Positions 17,406 through 25,701 of a stretch of DNA of 64,000 nt are shown in pieces. Location of the stretch: NCBI RefSeq assembly GCF_004519515.1, contig NZ_CP038145.1:883501-947500 (forward strand), given 5' to 3'. The notes under the pieces were generated by a model that saw nothing but the letters and a program-made list of their open reading frames with translations, made no database searches and was not told the DNA's origin. The position numbers and the translations under genes were made by a program. This DNA is from Actinobacillus indolicus. Lineage in GTDB: Bacteria; Pseudomonadota; Gammaproteobacteria; Enterobacterales; Pasteurellaceae. Position 1 is the stretch's first letter, and each line of letters starts with the position of its first letter.

Positions 17406-20369
17406 ATGAAAATAGTAAAAAATTTATATCATCATATTGTTGCTCCAAAAGAATATCATCAAGGTCTTGTGCTCTATAAACGGAAAAAATGGCATCAGGC
17501 TTTACTTGCTTTTGAGCGAGCTTATAAACAAGCTCCTAATCATGCTAAAAATGTATTTAAGTTAGGGTTATGCCATCTTAAATTAGGACAATATCCTGAA
17601 GCCCAAATGTATATTTCAAAAGCAATAGAGTTAGCTCCTTATAATACTTCTTGGAGAAAGCAATTAGAGCAGAGTTATCGTAAATTGAATAATAGTGGAG
17701 CATTAGCAGGTATCAAGGAATTCCCAATTGTTCCTCGCATTAGTCATTCAGCTTTATTTTTCAATAGAAATAAGAAAACGCTATTACTTATTCCTTCTGA
17801 CTATAACCATAGGGTAATGGCAGATATTTCTTCATTTATTCCTTTCTATCAAGAACAGTTTGATATTTATATTATCTTAAGAGATTTAGAACAAGATATT
17901 ATCAAGCATCAGTCTCATACATTAGTAAAACAAGGGACATCATTCGGAGAGTTTCTGAAATTTACAGCTGATTACGTGATTGACTCAGGAACAATGAATT
18001 ATAGTTATCGTATTACGGATACTAACAAATGGGTATCTGTATGGCACGGTATTCCGTATAAAAAAATGTTTGTAGATTTAAACATTGAACATCTTTCTAC
18101 GGCGATTCGCTACAATTTAGCCTATGATGCCATGATTTCAATGTCCGATTTTTATACCAATACGTTCCTTCGTAAGGCAATGCGTTATGATGGTGAAATT
18201 CTCCAACTTGGTTGTGCCAAAATGGATAATCTTCTTAAACAAAATAGCCCAAAAGCAAATAATAATGAAGTTAGAAAGATACTAATTTCTCAGTTAGGTT
18301 TGCCTGAAAACAAAAAATTTGTATTGTATGCTCCTACATATAGAGCATCATCAGCTAAATGCCCATTCGATAAACAAAAATTACTCACTATTTTAGGAAA
18401 GGAATATCACTTAATTTATATCACATCAGAAACTTACCCAGCAGAGAAAGGGGTAAATTACTTACCACACTTATCAAATATAGAGGCATTATTACTTTCA
18501 GATATCTTAATTAGTGACTATAACCCCTTGATATATCAATTCGATAGATATAATAGGCCCGTTGTACTTATTCAAACAGATCGAGAGGATTTTATGAGAG
18601 CGAATCCGGCTCGTAAAGAAGAACTAAATGTTCTGGCATCTCGTTATTATGTTGCAAATTCTTCGGAAGAGTTCTATTCATTAGATTGGGGAGTGTTAAA
18701 ACAGGAAGGCATCGGTAATGCTTTGCCTAAGAATATTGGCATTTCAGATTTGCGCTATAAATTAGGTATACCTGTTAATAAAAAAGTAATTTTATATGCG
18801 CCAACGTATCGTGAAGCGGGAGCAGTTACGCTGCCATTCAATCCTAAAAAATTACTGAAAAAGCTAAACAATGAATATGTTATTATAACTAAAATGCACT
18901 ACTTAAATTATCTAGAAAAATCCTATGATAATGTCGTAGATTGCACATCATATTCTGATATGGCAGATTTAATGAAAATGGCAGATATCTTAATTAGCGA
19001 TTATTCATCACTTGTATTAGATTACGCTATTTTGAATAAACCTATTGTATTATTCCAATACGATTATGAAGAATATATGCAACAACGTGGAGTTTATTTT
19101 GACTTCAATGATTATTTAACTAGCTCACAAATTATTAAACAAGAACAAGAACTTTATAAATTAGATTGGTTAAAGCTAGAATCTAATAATCATAAAATTA
19201 TTGAAACTTTTTACCCATTAGAAGACGGAAATTCAACACAACGTATTGTTGATGCCATTAACTTTAATCCAGAGAATCGTCAAAGTAAGGATATTATTTT
19301 CTTAGTAAATGATTTGAATCAAATAGGTGGTGTTCATACATTCTTAAAAAATATGGCAAAATATTATAAACAAAAATATAACTCGCGTATTTTTGTGATT
19401 GCCATTAAAGAATTTGCGATAGCCAACTCTGAGTATCATTTACTTGAAAGCCCTTATATTGATTTTAAATTATCAAGTCAATATCTTGCGGGTGCTTGTA
19501 CAAATATCTTACAAAATACTGATGGGCTTGTCATTTCATTACAATTTTCTGCACATATGCATTTTCAAAAATATCTTACTAATGCAAAATCGGTATTGAT
19601 GTTCCATGGTGATGTTAAAGATATGATATCAAAAGAAATGTATTCGTGGCATTTAGATGCACTTAATGAAAATAAAATTTTCAATTATGAGAAATTGTTG
19701 TTATTAACAGAATCAGCAGTTACGTTATTAAAACCGCATTTAATTCCAGAAATACAAGATAAACTCGGGTTTATGCACAATTCTATTGATGCCGAATTTA
19801 TGCCTATAGCTTATAAGAATACTTTTGCGACTGCCGTTATTTCTCGTTTAGATGCAGACAAAAATATCTTTGCTATTATTGATTTAGGAAAAGCAATTTT
19901 AGATAAAAAAGCCAATATTATCGTAAATGTATACGGTGATGGTGCATTAAAAGATGATTTTATGGCTGAAATTGAGAAATATCAATTACAAGACATTATT
20001 AAACTAAAAGGCTTTGAAAGTGATAAAGCAAAAATTTTTGCTGAAAACGATTCTCTACTGTTAATGAGTAAATCGGAAGGTTTCGGGCTTGTTATCTTAG
20101 AAGCCTATGCTTATGGAAAACCGGCTATTGTATTTGACTCATTTACCGCAGCCAAAGATGTTGTGGAAGATAAAAAATCAGGTTTCTTATTACCTTATGG
20201 TGACTATGAAGGTGTAATCCATGCGGTTCATCAATGTGGAACGCTTACAAGCGGTGAGATTCAAGCAAAATTTTACCAATTTTCAAATGAGACTGTATTT
20301 AAGCAATGGAATCAACTCATTACTGAGTTAGATGAAAAGCAAACTGAAGCAGAATTAGGGGAAGAATAA
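17406..20369 (+). CDS. Multidomain capsule polymerase: TPR + TagF-like glycerophosphotransferase (with duplicated half) + GT4 glycosyltransferase
   Basis: This 987-residue protein is the probable capsule polymerase. Residues 15-100 form about two TPR repeats (YHQGLVLYKRKKWHQALLAF, FKLGLCHLKLGQYPEAQMY). Residues 115-610 are TagF-like, with WHGIPYKK near 212. The nucleotide-binding half occurs twice: LGLPENKKFVLYAPTYRA from about 298 with SDYNPLIYQF near 371, and LGIPVNKKVILYAPTYRE from about 453 with KMH near 497 and SDYSSLVLDY near 528. The first copy lacks the K-x-H and the serine pair and looks degenerate. Residues 630-975 are a GT4 glycosyltransferase (NQIGGVHTF at the start, EGFGLVILEAY near 891). 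The enzyme could alternate glycerol-phosphate and sugar addition to build a repeating unit. Such fused polymerases are known in A. pleuropneumoniae capsule loci. Confidence 0.82.
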   Translation: MKIVKNLYHHIVAPKEYHQGLVLYKRKKWHQALLAFERAYKQAPNHAKNVFKLGLCHLKLGQYPEAQMYISKAIELAPYNTSWRKQLEQSYRKLNNSGALAGIKEFPIVPRISHSALFFNRNKKTLLLIPSDYNHRVMADISSFIPFYQEQFDIYIILRDLEQDIIKHQSHTLVKQGTSFGEFLKFTADYVIDSGTMNYSYRITDTNKWVSVWHGIPYKKMFVDLNIEHLSTAIRYNLAYDAMISMSDFYTNTFLRKAMRYDGEILQLGCAKMDNLLKQNSPKANNNEVRKILISQLGLPENKKFVLYAPTYRASSAKCPFDKQKLLTILGKEYHLIYITSETYPAEKGVNYLPHLSNIEALLLSDILISDYNPLIYQFDRYNRPVVLIQTDREDFMRANPARKEELNVLASRYYVANSSEEFYSLDWGVLKQEGIGNALPKNIGISDLRYKLGIPVNKKVILYAPTYREAGAVTLPFNPKKLLKKLNNEYVIITKMHYLNYLEKSYDNVVDCTSYSDMADLMKMADILISDYSSLVLDYAILNKPIVLFQYDYEEYMQQRGVYFDFNDYLTSSQIIKQEQELYKLDWLKLESNNHKIIETFYPLEDGNSTQRIVDAINFNPENRQSKDIIFLVNDLNQIGGVHTFLKNMAKYYKQKYNSRIFVIAIKEFAIANSEYHLLESPYIDFKLSSQYLAGACTNILQNTDGLVISLQFSAHMHFQKYLTNAKSVLMFHGDVKDMISKEMYSWHLDALNENKIFNYEKLLLLTESAVTLLKPHLIPEIQDKLGFMHNSIDAEFMPIAYKNTFATAVISRLDADKNIFAIIDLGKAILDKKANIIVNVYGDGALKDDFMAEIEKYQLQDIIKLKGFESDKAKIFAENDSLLLMSKSEGFGLVILEAYAYGKPAIVFDSFTAAKDVVEDKKSGFLLPYGDYEGVIHAVHQCGTLTSGEIQAKFYQFSNETVFKQWNQLITELDEKQTEAELGEE

Positions 20370-20370
20370 A

Positions 20371-21381
20371 ATGTTCAAACGATTATTTAAGAAAAAAGTA
20401 ACAAAACCTTTAATTTCTGTGCTTGTACCTTGCTATAACTCTCGTAAAACATTACCAGCAACACTACAATCACTCCAAAAATCACATTATAAAAATTTAG
20501 ATGTGATGATTGTGGATGATGGACATGAAGTTAAAGTAAAAGATATTGTAGAATCTTTTAAGGATAAGCGTTTTCGCTATTTTGATAAGCAAAATGAAGG
20601 CCTAGGGCTTACTCGTAACTTTGGTATTCAGAATGCACTAGGCGAATATATTTTCTTTTTAGATTCAGATGATCTGATTTACCCCGATGCTTTTACACAT
20701 TTAATGGATTATGCCTTAGAACATCAATTAGATGTGGTTTCTGGTGTGACAGTTCGTAAAGATTTTGAAACAGGTGAAGAAAGCGAATGGTTTAGAAGTC
20801 TATATAAAATCAAAAGTATTAACACCTTTGAGAACCGTTTAACACAGTTTGATGATACACTTTCCACAAATAAACTCTATAAAATCGATGTGCTAAAACA
20901 AAATAATATTTACTTTGAAACAGGTTTATATGAGGATAAGTTATTCACAGCCAAGCTTTATTCTAAAGTAGATCGTATAGGACTAATTGATGAAAGAATT
21001 TATGTGTGGTTAATTTACGGTAATCAAACCAGTATTACAACCACAAAATCACTAAATAATTTTAAAGGAAGAATGACTGCAATCAATAATTTATGGCAGT
21101 ATATTCCCGAATTACGTAAAGCATATCAAATTGCTTTTTATATGAATCATGATCTATTGATTTATTTACGCGAATTTCAATTCTATACCGAAGAGGAAAA
21201 AGAAGAAATTTACCAAATAGCGAATGAGTTTATTCAAAAACATAAAAAATATGTTTATAACCGTTTGGTTACGAATAATTATAATCGAGCTTGTTTGGAT
21301 GCTTTATGTGATAATGATAAAAATAAATTTATATATACTGCAAATATACTTTCAAAAGTTTTTTATAAAGGCAACATATAG
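20371..21381 (+). CDS. Family 2 glycosyltransferase
   Basis: A 336-residue GT-A fold enzyme. The N-terminus has PLISVLVPCYNSRKTLPATL, then the first Asp pair in DVMIVDDGHE and the catalytic-metal motif in FFLDSDDLIY near residue 98. The acceptor part contains a conserved E-D-K (GLYEDKLFTAKLY). It starts two bases after the polymerase stop, within the same operon, and should add a sugar from a nucleotide-sugar donor to the repeat unit or a side chain. There is no transmembrane helix, so it acts in the cytoplasm or at the membrane surface. Donor and linkage cannot be deduced. Confidence 0.88.
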   Translation: MFKRLFKKKVTKPLISVLVPCYNSRKTLPATLQSLQKSHYKNLDVMIVDDGHEVKVKDIVESFKDKRFRYFDKQNEGLGLTRNFGIQNALGEYIFFLDSDDLIYPDAFTHLMDYALEHQLDVVSGVTVRKDFETGEESEWFRSLYKIKSINTFENRLTQFDDTLSTNKLYKIDVLKQNNIYFETGLYEDKLFTAKLYSKVDRIGLIDERIYVWLIYGNQTSITTTKSLNNFKGRMTAINNLWQYIPELRKAYQIAFYMNHDLLIYLREFQFYTEEEKEEIYQIANEFIQKHKKYVYNRLVTNNYNRACLDALCDNDKNKFIYTANILSKVFYKGNI

Positions 21382-21395
21382 ATCAAGGAATCAAC

Positions 21396-22805
21396 ATGGT
21401 TAAAAACTACACTCTTACTGGCTGTATACCTATTGGGTATGGTGGATTAACAACCGCTCTTCTAAATCGTTCGGCTCAAATTTCATCTATCTCGAAAGAA
21501 CCTGTGAAAATATTGACATTTAGGGACCGAGAATATCCGCAAACTATTTTACAACATCTAGAAGAAAGAAACGGCTTACGTAATGGAGTAACCGTTATAA
21601 ATATTTATGATTGGCTTCGTGAGCATGAATTATCTTGTGGCGGTATTCCTTTTGATAATAATAAACACAAGTACTCTTCACTTTCTCTAAACGCTGATAA
21701 TAGCACTCTTGATATTGAAAATGGGGTGATTCTAAGGCAGCTGATTTCTGAGCCTGGAGTAAATGGATGGGTTCAGGTTAACCATCTACGAAAAGATGGC
21801 TCAGTTGCAGTAATTGATAATCGTAGAACTGGACAGAGATGCATTATTACTTGTAATAAACTAGGAGTACCTCAACGAGTTTTTTCATATTCATGGCCTT
21901 TTTATCATGCTTGGTTGGATAGTATTTTTGGAAGTGATTATATTGATATAATTGTAGATAATGATCATGAAGCAAGATTTTTAACAGATTATCATAGGAA
22001 AAATGTGAGTATTATCCATTATTTTCACGGTACTCATTGCAATGATAATAAGGTTTTACCTTATGCTGAGTTTGTTTTTTCAAGATTAGAGTGCTTTGAT
22101 TTATTTATTTTTCCGACATTCTCACAATGTTATAAAGCCCAATTAATGTTTCCTGATTACAGTGGGTTTGAGTATATACCTCATGCATTACCTCAAATAA
22201 ATGCTGATACAGCAAATGTTGTAAGAAAAAAGAATAGCTTTGTAATAGCTTCTAGATTAGAACAAGTTAAGAGAATTGACCACGCCATTGATGCATTATC
22301 TATGGCAAATATAGAAGGCGCAGAACTTCATTTATTAGGAAATGGGAGTCAAAAAGAATACTTAGAGAACAAAGCAAAAAACTTAAGTGGTACTTACTTT
22401 CATGGACATTGTTCCGATGTTCCAAATAAACTTAAAGAGTTTAGTTTCTATTTATTAACCAGTACTTCTGAAGGATTACCCGTTGCTTTATTAGAAGCTA
22501 TGCAGGCTGGCTGTATTCCTATTGCTTACAATATCAATTTTGGTCCTAGTGATGTAATCATTAATGGAAATAATGGTTGGTTGGTAGAGGCTGGAAATAT
22601 TGAAAAGCTAAAGGAGGCTATAATAAAAGCCTGTTCTTTAGATGAGTCTCAATTAAATAAAATGAGACAAAAAGCAATTGAAACATCTAAAGCATTTTCA
22701 ATTGAGAGAGTTCTTTCTGATTGGAATAGAGCCAAATTAACAGCTAGGAAAAGAAAAGCAGAAAGAAATAAATTAATTTCACTTCAACAATCTTTTGATA
22801 AATAA
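21396..22805 (+). CDS. Family 4 glycosyltransferase, TagE-like
   Basis: A 469-residue GT-B enzyme. The N-terminal half begins with TGCIPIGYGGLTTALLNRS, a layout like the TagE-type poly(glycerol-phosphate) glucosyltransferases of Gram-positive bacteria, including a central beta-rich insertion (around residues 95-160). The C-terminal half has the nucleotide-sugar site: FVIASRLEQVKRIDHAI and the E-x7-E motif EGLPVALLEAMQAG near residues 365-378. It probably decorates a glycerol-phosphate unit with a hexose. The ribosome site is AAGGAA ahead of the ATG. It is 14 bases after the GT2 gene and 33 before the next gene. Strong AT content suggests the operon was acquired as a block. Confidence 0.82.
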   Translation: MVKNYTLTGCIPIGYGGLTTALLNRSAQISSISKEPVKILTFRDREYPQTILQHLEERNGLRNGVTVINIYDWLREHELSCGGIPFDNNKHKYSSLSLNADNSTLDIENGVILRQLISEPGVNGWVQVNHLRKDGSVAVIDNRRTGQRCIITCNKLGVPQRVFSYSWPFYHAWLDSIFGSDYIDIIVDNDHEARFLTDYHRKNVSIIHYFHGTHCNDNKVLPYAEFVFSRLECFDLFIFPTFSQCYKAQLMFPDYSGFEYIPHALPQINADTANVVRKKNSFVIASRLEQVKRIDHAIDALSMANIEGAELHLLGNGSQKEYLENKAKNLSGTYFHGHCSDVPNKLKEFSFYLLTSTSEGLPVALLEAMQAGCIPIAYNINFGPSDVIINGNNGWLVEAGNIEKLKEAIIKACSLDESQLNKMRQKAIETSKAFSIERVLSDWNRAKLTARKRKAERNKLISLQQSFDK

Positions 22806-22838
22806 AATATTTTTACAAGCTATATCACTGGAGAAGAA

Positions 22839-23702
22839 ATGAAACTACTTCCAACTAATAAAATATCAAAGTTAAGTATTAAAGAACAGACATTGTTTAT
22901 AGAAGGACTTGCTTATATTCAAGGTTATGATAGTCCAACCCATGACACAATCATAAAACATTTACAACTGCATAACATCTATACAAATAAGGTAATTGAG
23001 CATCCTCTGGGTATTACCAATAGAAATGATATGGTAAATGTGAAATATAAAGAACAACATTTTAATTATCGAGCAGCGGGAGTTGCTACTATTGGTTTTA
23101 AAGGAATAGATATTTCAAATATTGATGTTGGTATGTATGAAATTAAAATTTCATCTTCACCAAGTAAAGATAAAAGAAATTATGCTTCATTAAACTTAGA
23201 TATGAAACATCTAGATATTCGTACAATTAACAATCGCTATGAATATCGGTTATTCAAAAATCAAAATAAAGCTTACTTAGTTAAACGAGAAATTCTAGGT
23301 AGAAAAATTAGCGAAGATAGCTATGTAAGTATTGATAATGCTTGGATACAAGATCGAAAATTCCATATTGAAGGTAAATTCATAGTGCCGGGCGTGAATA
23401 TAACAGAATTTAACCAAGCAAAATACTATCTGATTGTGAAAAAGCCTATAACTCAAACACAATATGCTTTTGAGCTAGGTCAGATTAAAAAGCCAGATTT
23501 AGGGCAATACATCAACAACCCATTTGGTGAGTATAATGCTTGTTATTATGCAACAAAAAATTTAGCTGGAATTGATTCAAGTTCTTTTGAGTTTGGTGTG
23601 TATGATATTTACCTTTCTTTAGGGGTTGGTTGTGAAATATTTACCATTCAATTAGATAAGAAATTAGTTATTTCAGAAGATAATTGTTCTTTCAAAGAAT
23701 AA
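22839..23702 (+). CDS. Unrecognised capsule-operon protein with two related beta-rich domains
   Basis: I do not recognise this 287-residue protein. No signal peptide or transmembrane helix is visible, so it should be cytoplasmic. It appears to consist of two related halves. The first (about residues 10-110) has LFIEGLAYIQGY, HFNYRAAGVATIGFKGIDIS and VGMYEIKIS. The second (about residues 165-275) has FHIEGKFIVPGV, ACYYATKNLAGIDSSSFEFG and VYDIYLSL in the same order and spacing. This pattern, with alternating hydrophobic residues, suggests tandem beta-sandwich domains. It is the last gene of the capsule synthesis operon, 33 bases after the GT4 gene, with GGAGAAG before its ATG. A scaffold or carbohydrate-binding role is conceivable; nothing proves it. 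Confidence 0.7.
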   Translation: MKLLPTNKISKLSIKEQTLFIEGLAYIQGYDSPTHDTIIKHLQLHNIYTNKVIEHPLGITNRNDMVNVKYKEQHFNYRAAGVATIGFKGIDISNIDVGMYEIKISSSPSKDKRNYASLNLDMKHLDIRTINNRYEYRLFKNQNKAYLVKREILGRKISEDSYVSIDNAWIQDRKFHIEGKFIVPGVNITEFNQAKYYLIVKKPITQTQYAFELGQIKKPDLGQYINNPFGEYNACYYATKNLAGIDSSSFEFGVYDIYLSLGVGCEIFTIQLDKKLVISEDNCSFKE

Positions 23703-23727
23703 TAAATATAGTAAGGCTTAGTTAAAT

Positions 23728-23915
23728 TGATCTGCACTTCAAAAGTTGGGCTACACACCCAACTAATTAAGGTGCAGATTTTTATTACTAGATACCACCA
23801 ATCTTTCAAACAACATGCCATCAAATTTTATCCTCATAATTAAAAGGACTAAGCCCTGTGGAATACAGAACTCAGCCCTTCAACTAAATGAGTCTAACTT
23901 TTGGGGGGAAGATCA
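23728..23915 (+). mobile_element. Decayed IS3-family element (both ends and transposase C-terminus only)
   Basis: The 188-base stretch is bounded by 25-base imperfect inverted repeats (19 of 25 match). The left end starts TGATCTGCAC and has CAAAAGTTG; the right end reads AACTTTTGGGG, then AAGATCA. Directly before the right end, codons from about 23849 read KGLSPVEYRTQPFN and then stop, the hallmark C-terminus of IS3-family OrfB. The rest of the transposase is gone. The remnant lies at the junction between the foreign-looking capsule operon and dnaJ. Confidence 0.78.
23730..23783 (+). terminator. Probable terminator of the capsule synthesis operon
   Basis: A nested hairpin: outer arms ATCTGCAC-TT / AAGGTGCAGAT and inner arms AGTTGGG / CCCAACT, followed by five T. 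It is built largely from the left end of the IS3-family remnant. Confidence 0.55.
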
Positions 23916-23935
23916 TTACCACTAAGCCTTTGTAC

Positions 23936-25072
23936 TTACTTCCCTAAATTATCAAAGAAGTTTTTCACCCCTTTGAAAAAGCCTTCGTGTTTCGGACGAT
24001 GTTGTCCTTTGCCTTCCAGACTTTCTTCTAATTTACGTAACAACTCTTTCTGTTCTTCGTTGAGTGATACTGGGGTTTCAATAATCACTTTACAGATGAG
24101 ATCTCCAGCATATCCACCTCTTGCACTGGTTACACCTTTACCACGCACACGGAACAGTTTACCCGTTTGAGTTTCTGCTGGGATTTTGAGTTTCACTCGT
24201 CCGTCTAATGTCGGCACTTCAATCTCGCCACCTAGCGCTGCCATCGTGAAGCTGATTGGTACTTCGCAGTAAAGATTTGAGCCGTCACGCACGAAAATAT
24301 CGTGGTCTTTCACGTGAATCACAACATATAAATCCCCTGCTGGTGCACCGTTTTCCCCTGCTGCGCCTTCGCCTGATAAGCGAAGTTGGTTGCCAGTATC
24401 TACACCAGCTGGAATAGTGACTGAAAGATTTTTAGTTTTCTCAACACGTCCGTCACCGTGACAAGATTTACACGGTTTCTCAATTTTCTTACCCGTACCG
24501 TGACAACTTGGGCAGACGGTTTCTGTCATAAAGAAACCTTGCTGGCGACGAACTCGTCCTGAGCCGTGGCAGTGCGGACAAGTTTCGACTTTACTTCCAG
24601 CTTCAGCACCAGAACCGTGGCAAGTATCACATTGAACAAGGGTTCGAATGCGAATATCTTTTTTCACACCACGCACGGCTTCTTCAAGGGTGATTTCTAA
24701 ATCGTAGCGTAAGTCATCGCCACGCACGACACGTTGGCGACGACCGCCACCACCGAAACCACCGCCAAACATTTCGCTGAAAATATCTTCAAAGCCACCG
24801 AAACCTCCACCACCAAATCCGCCGAAGCCACCAGCTCCGCCACCTTGCTCAAAGGCTTGGTGACCGTACTGATCGTACATCGCACGTTTTTCGTTGTCGC
24901 CTAACACTTCATAGGCTTCTTTGATCTCTTTAAATTTTTCTTCAGCTTCTTTGCTGCCTTGGTTTTTGTCGGGGTGATGTTTTGCCGCTAAACGTTTATA
25001 AGCACGTTTAATCTCTTGTTCACTCGCCCCTTTTTGTAAGCCAAGGACTTCGTAGTAATCTTTTTTGGACAT
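23936..25072 (-). CDS. dnaJ: Chaperone DnaJ (Hsp40)
   Basis: This 378-residue co-chaperone stimulates the ATPase of DnaK and hands over unfolded proteins. The J domain has the HPD motif in AAKHHPDKNQG. It is followed by a Gly/Phe-rich linker (FGGFGGGGFGGFEDIF) and four zinc-binding CxxCxGxG repeats (CDTCHGSG, CPHCHGSG, CPSCHGTG, CKSCHGDG), then the C-terminal substrate-binding domains. I placed the start at 25072 (MSKKDYYEVLG), with GGAAA upstream, although an open frame extends to 25135. It shares a strand with dnaK but is separated from it by a small gene and several hairpins, which is unusual since dnaK and dnaJ are normally adjacent. Confidence 0.97.
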   Translation of the reverse strand: MSKKDYYEVLGLQKGASEQEIKRAYKRLAAKHHPDKNQGSKEAEEKFKEIKEAYEVLGDNEKRAMYDQYGHQAFEQGGGAGGFGGFGGGGFGGFEDIFSEMFGGGFGGGGRRQRVVRGDDLRYDLEITLEEAVRGVKKDIRIRTLVQCDTCHGSGAEAGSKVETCPHCHGSGRVRRQQGFFMTETVCPSCHGTGKKIEKPCKSCHGDGRVEKTKNLSVTIPAGVDTGNQLRLSGEGAAGENGAPAGDLYVVIHVKDHDIFVRDGSNLYCEVPISFTMAALGGEIEVPTLDGRVKLKIPAETQTGKLFRVRGKGVTSARGGYAGDLICKVIIETPVSLNEEQKELLRKLEESLEGKGQHRPKHEGFFKGVKNFFDNLGK

Positions 25073-25128
25073 AAATCTATTTCCGTTTTGAAATTTGCAA
25101 AATATGTTATCAATCTCACCGCTTGTAT

Positions 25129-25509
25129 TTAGCAATGCGGTTGTAGTGCAATATAGATGTCGACTTTACCGTCAGGGTAATACTTTTCAAAATCGACAGT
25201 TAATGCTCGCTTTAATAAACCCTGTTTCCCTTTACGAATAATATCTTGCCAAGTATCTGCTAGTAGCTCACATTTTGTCGTAAATTTTTCATACCAGATA
25301 AGATCATCTTCAATCACAATCGGAGTATGTTCATTCACTATTTCCGTCGCAATCGCAAAATCATACGCTTTACCGTTATTTTGATAATTAAAATAAACAC
25401 CATAGCAACGGGTATTTTGCGGTAACACAGTACTATTCCAAAGCTCGATAAAATCGTGGCTGGTTGCTGTGTCGTCAAAATGTTTGGTGATAAGGGGGTA
25501 AAGTTTCAT
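25129..25509 (-). CDS. GyrI-like small-molecule-binding domain protein
   Basis: A 126-residue single-domain protein. The C-terminal YYPDGKVDIYIAL and the alternating beta-strand pattern fit the GyrI-like/AraC effector-binding (SRPBCC-unrelated, SOUL-like) domain group. Free-standing versions include GyrI and integron cassette proteins that bind small molecules. There is no DNA-binding domain and no signal peptide. It lies on the same strand between dnaK and dnaJ: about 190 bases after dnaK, and 56 bases before the dnaJ start. It may therefore be carried on heat-shock transcripts that read through the hairpins upstream. The assignment is by overall pattern and is tentative. Confidence 0.6.
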   Translation of the reverse strand: MKLYPLITKHFDDTATSHDFIELWNSTVLPQNTRCYGVYFNYQNNGKAYDFAIATEIVNEHTPIVIEDDLIWYEKFTTKCELLADTWQDIIRKGKQGLLKRALTVDFEKYYPDGKVDIYIALQPHC

Positions 25510-25588
25510 TTTTTATTTGCAAATTTAGGCAATAAAGTGACCGCTTGTTTAAGCCCCGCACGCAAAGCGTACAGGGTTACGCATAAGT

Positions 25589-25612
25589 GAGTCGCTTTGC
25601 GACTCTTTCTTT
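25589..25612 (+). terminator. Hairpin with T tract between the GyrI-like gene and dnaK
   Basis: GAGTCGC pairs with GCGACTC around TTT, followed by TTTCTTT on the plus strand. It is one of several hairpins packed into 25.59-25.69 kb. No forward gene ends here, so its function is unclear. Confidence 0.4.
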
Positions 25613-25622
25613 AAATACACCA

Positions 25623-25646
25623 AAAGGGCGTGTTTCCACGCCCTTT
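25623..25646. terminator. Terminator after dnaK
   Basis: AAAGGGCGTG pairs perfectly with CACGCCCTTT around TTTC. It lies 56 bases beyond the dnaK stop on the dnaK strand. Some read-through would be needed to feed the downstream gene and dnaJ if they lack promoters. Confidence 0.65.
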
Positions 25647-25694
25647 GTAGGGACGCAGTGCCTGCGTCCGTGGACACACGCTGTGTGTCCCTAC
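25647..25694. repeat. REP-like palindromic element with three nested dyads
   Basis: GGACGCAG/CTGCGTCC (25651-25658 and 25662-25669) and GGACACAC/GTGTGTCC (25672-25679 and 25683-25690) form two hairpins. GTAGGGAC at 25647 pairs with GTCCCTAC ending at 25694 as an outer stem. The compact double-hairpin design resembles dispersed REP/BIME elements. Whether it occurs elsewhere in the genome cannot be seen; there is no second copy in this window. Confidence 0.6.
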
Positions 25695-25701
25695 CCGTAA
25701 A

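Noticed and set aside
25589..25694. Possible CRISPR-like repeat block
   Set aside because: The repeats are palindromic hairpins of different sequence, without evenly spaced direct repeats and spacers. No cas gene is in the window.
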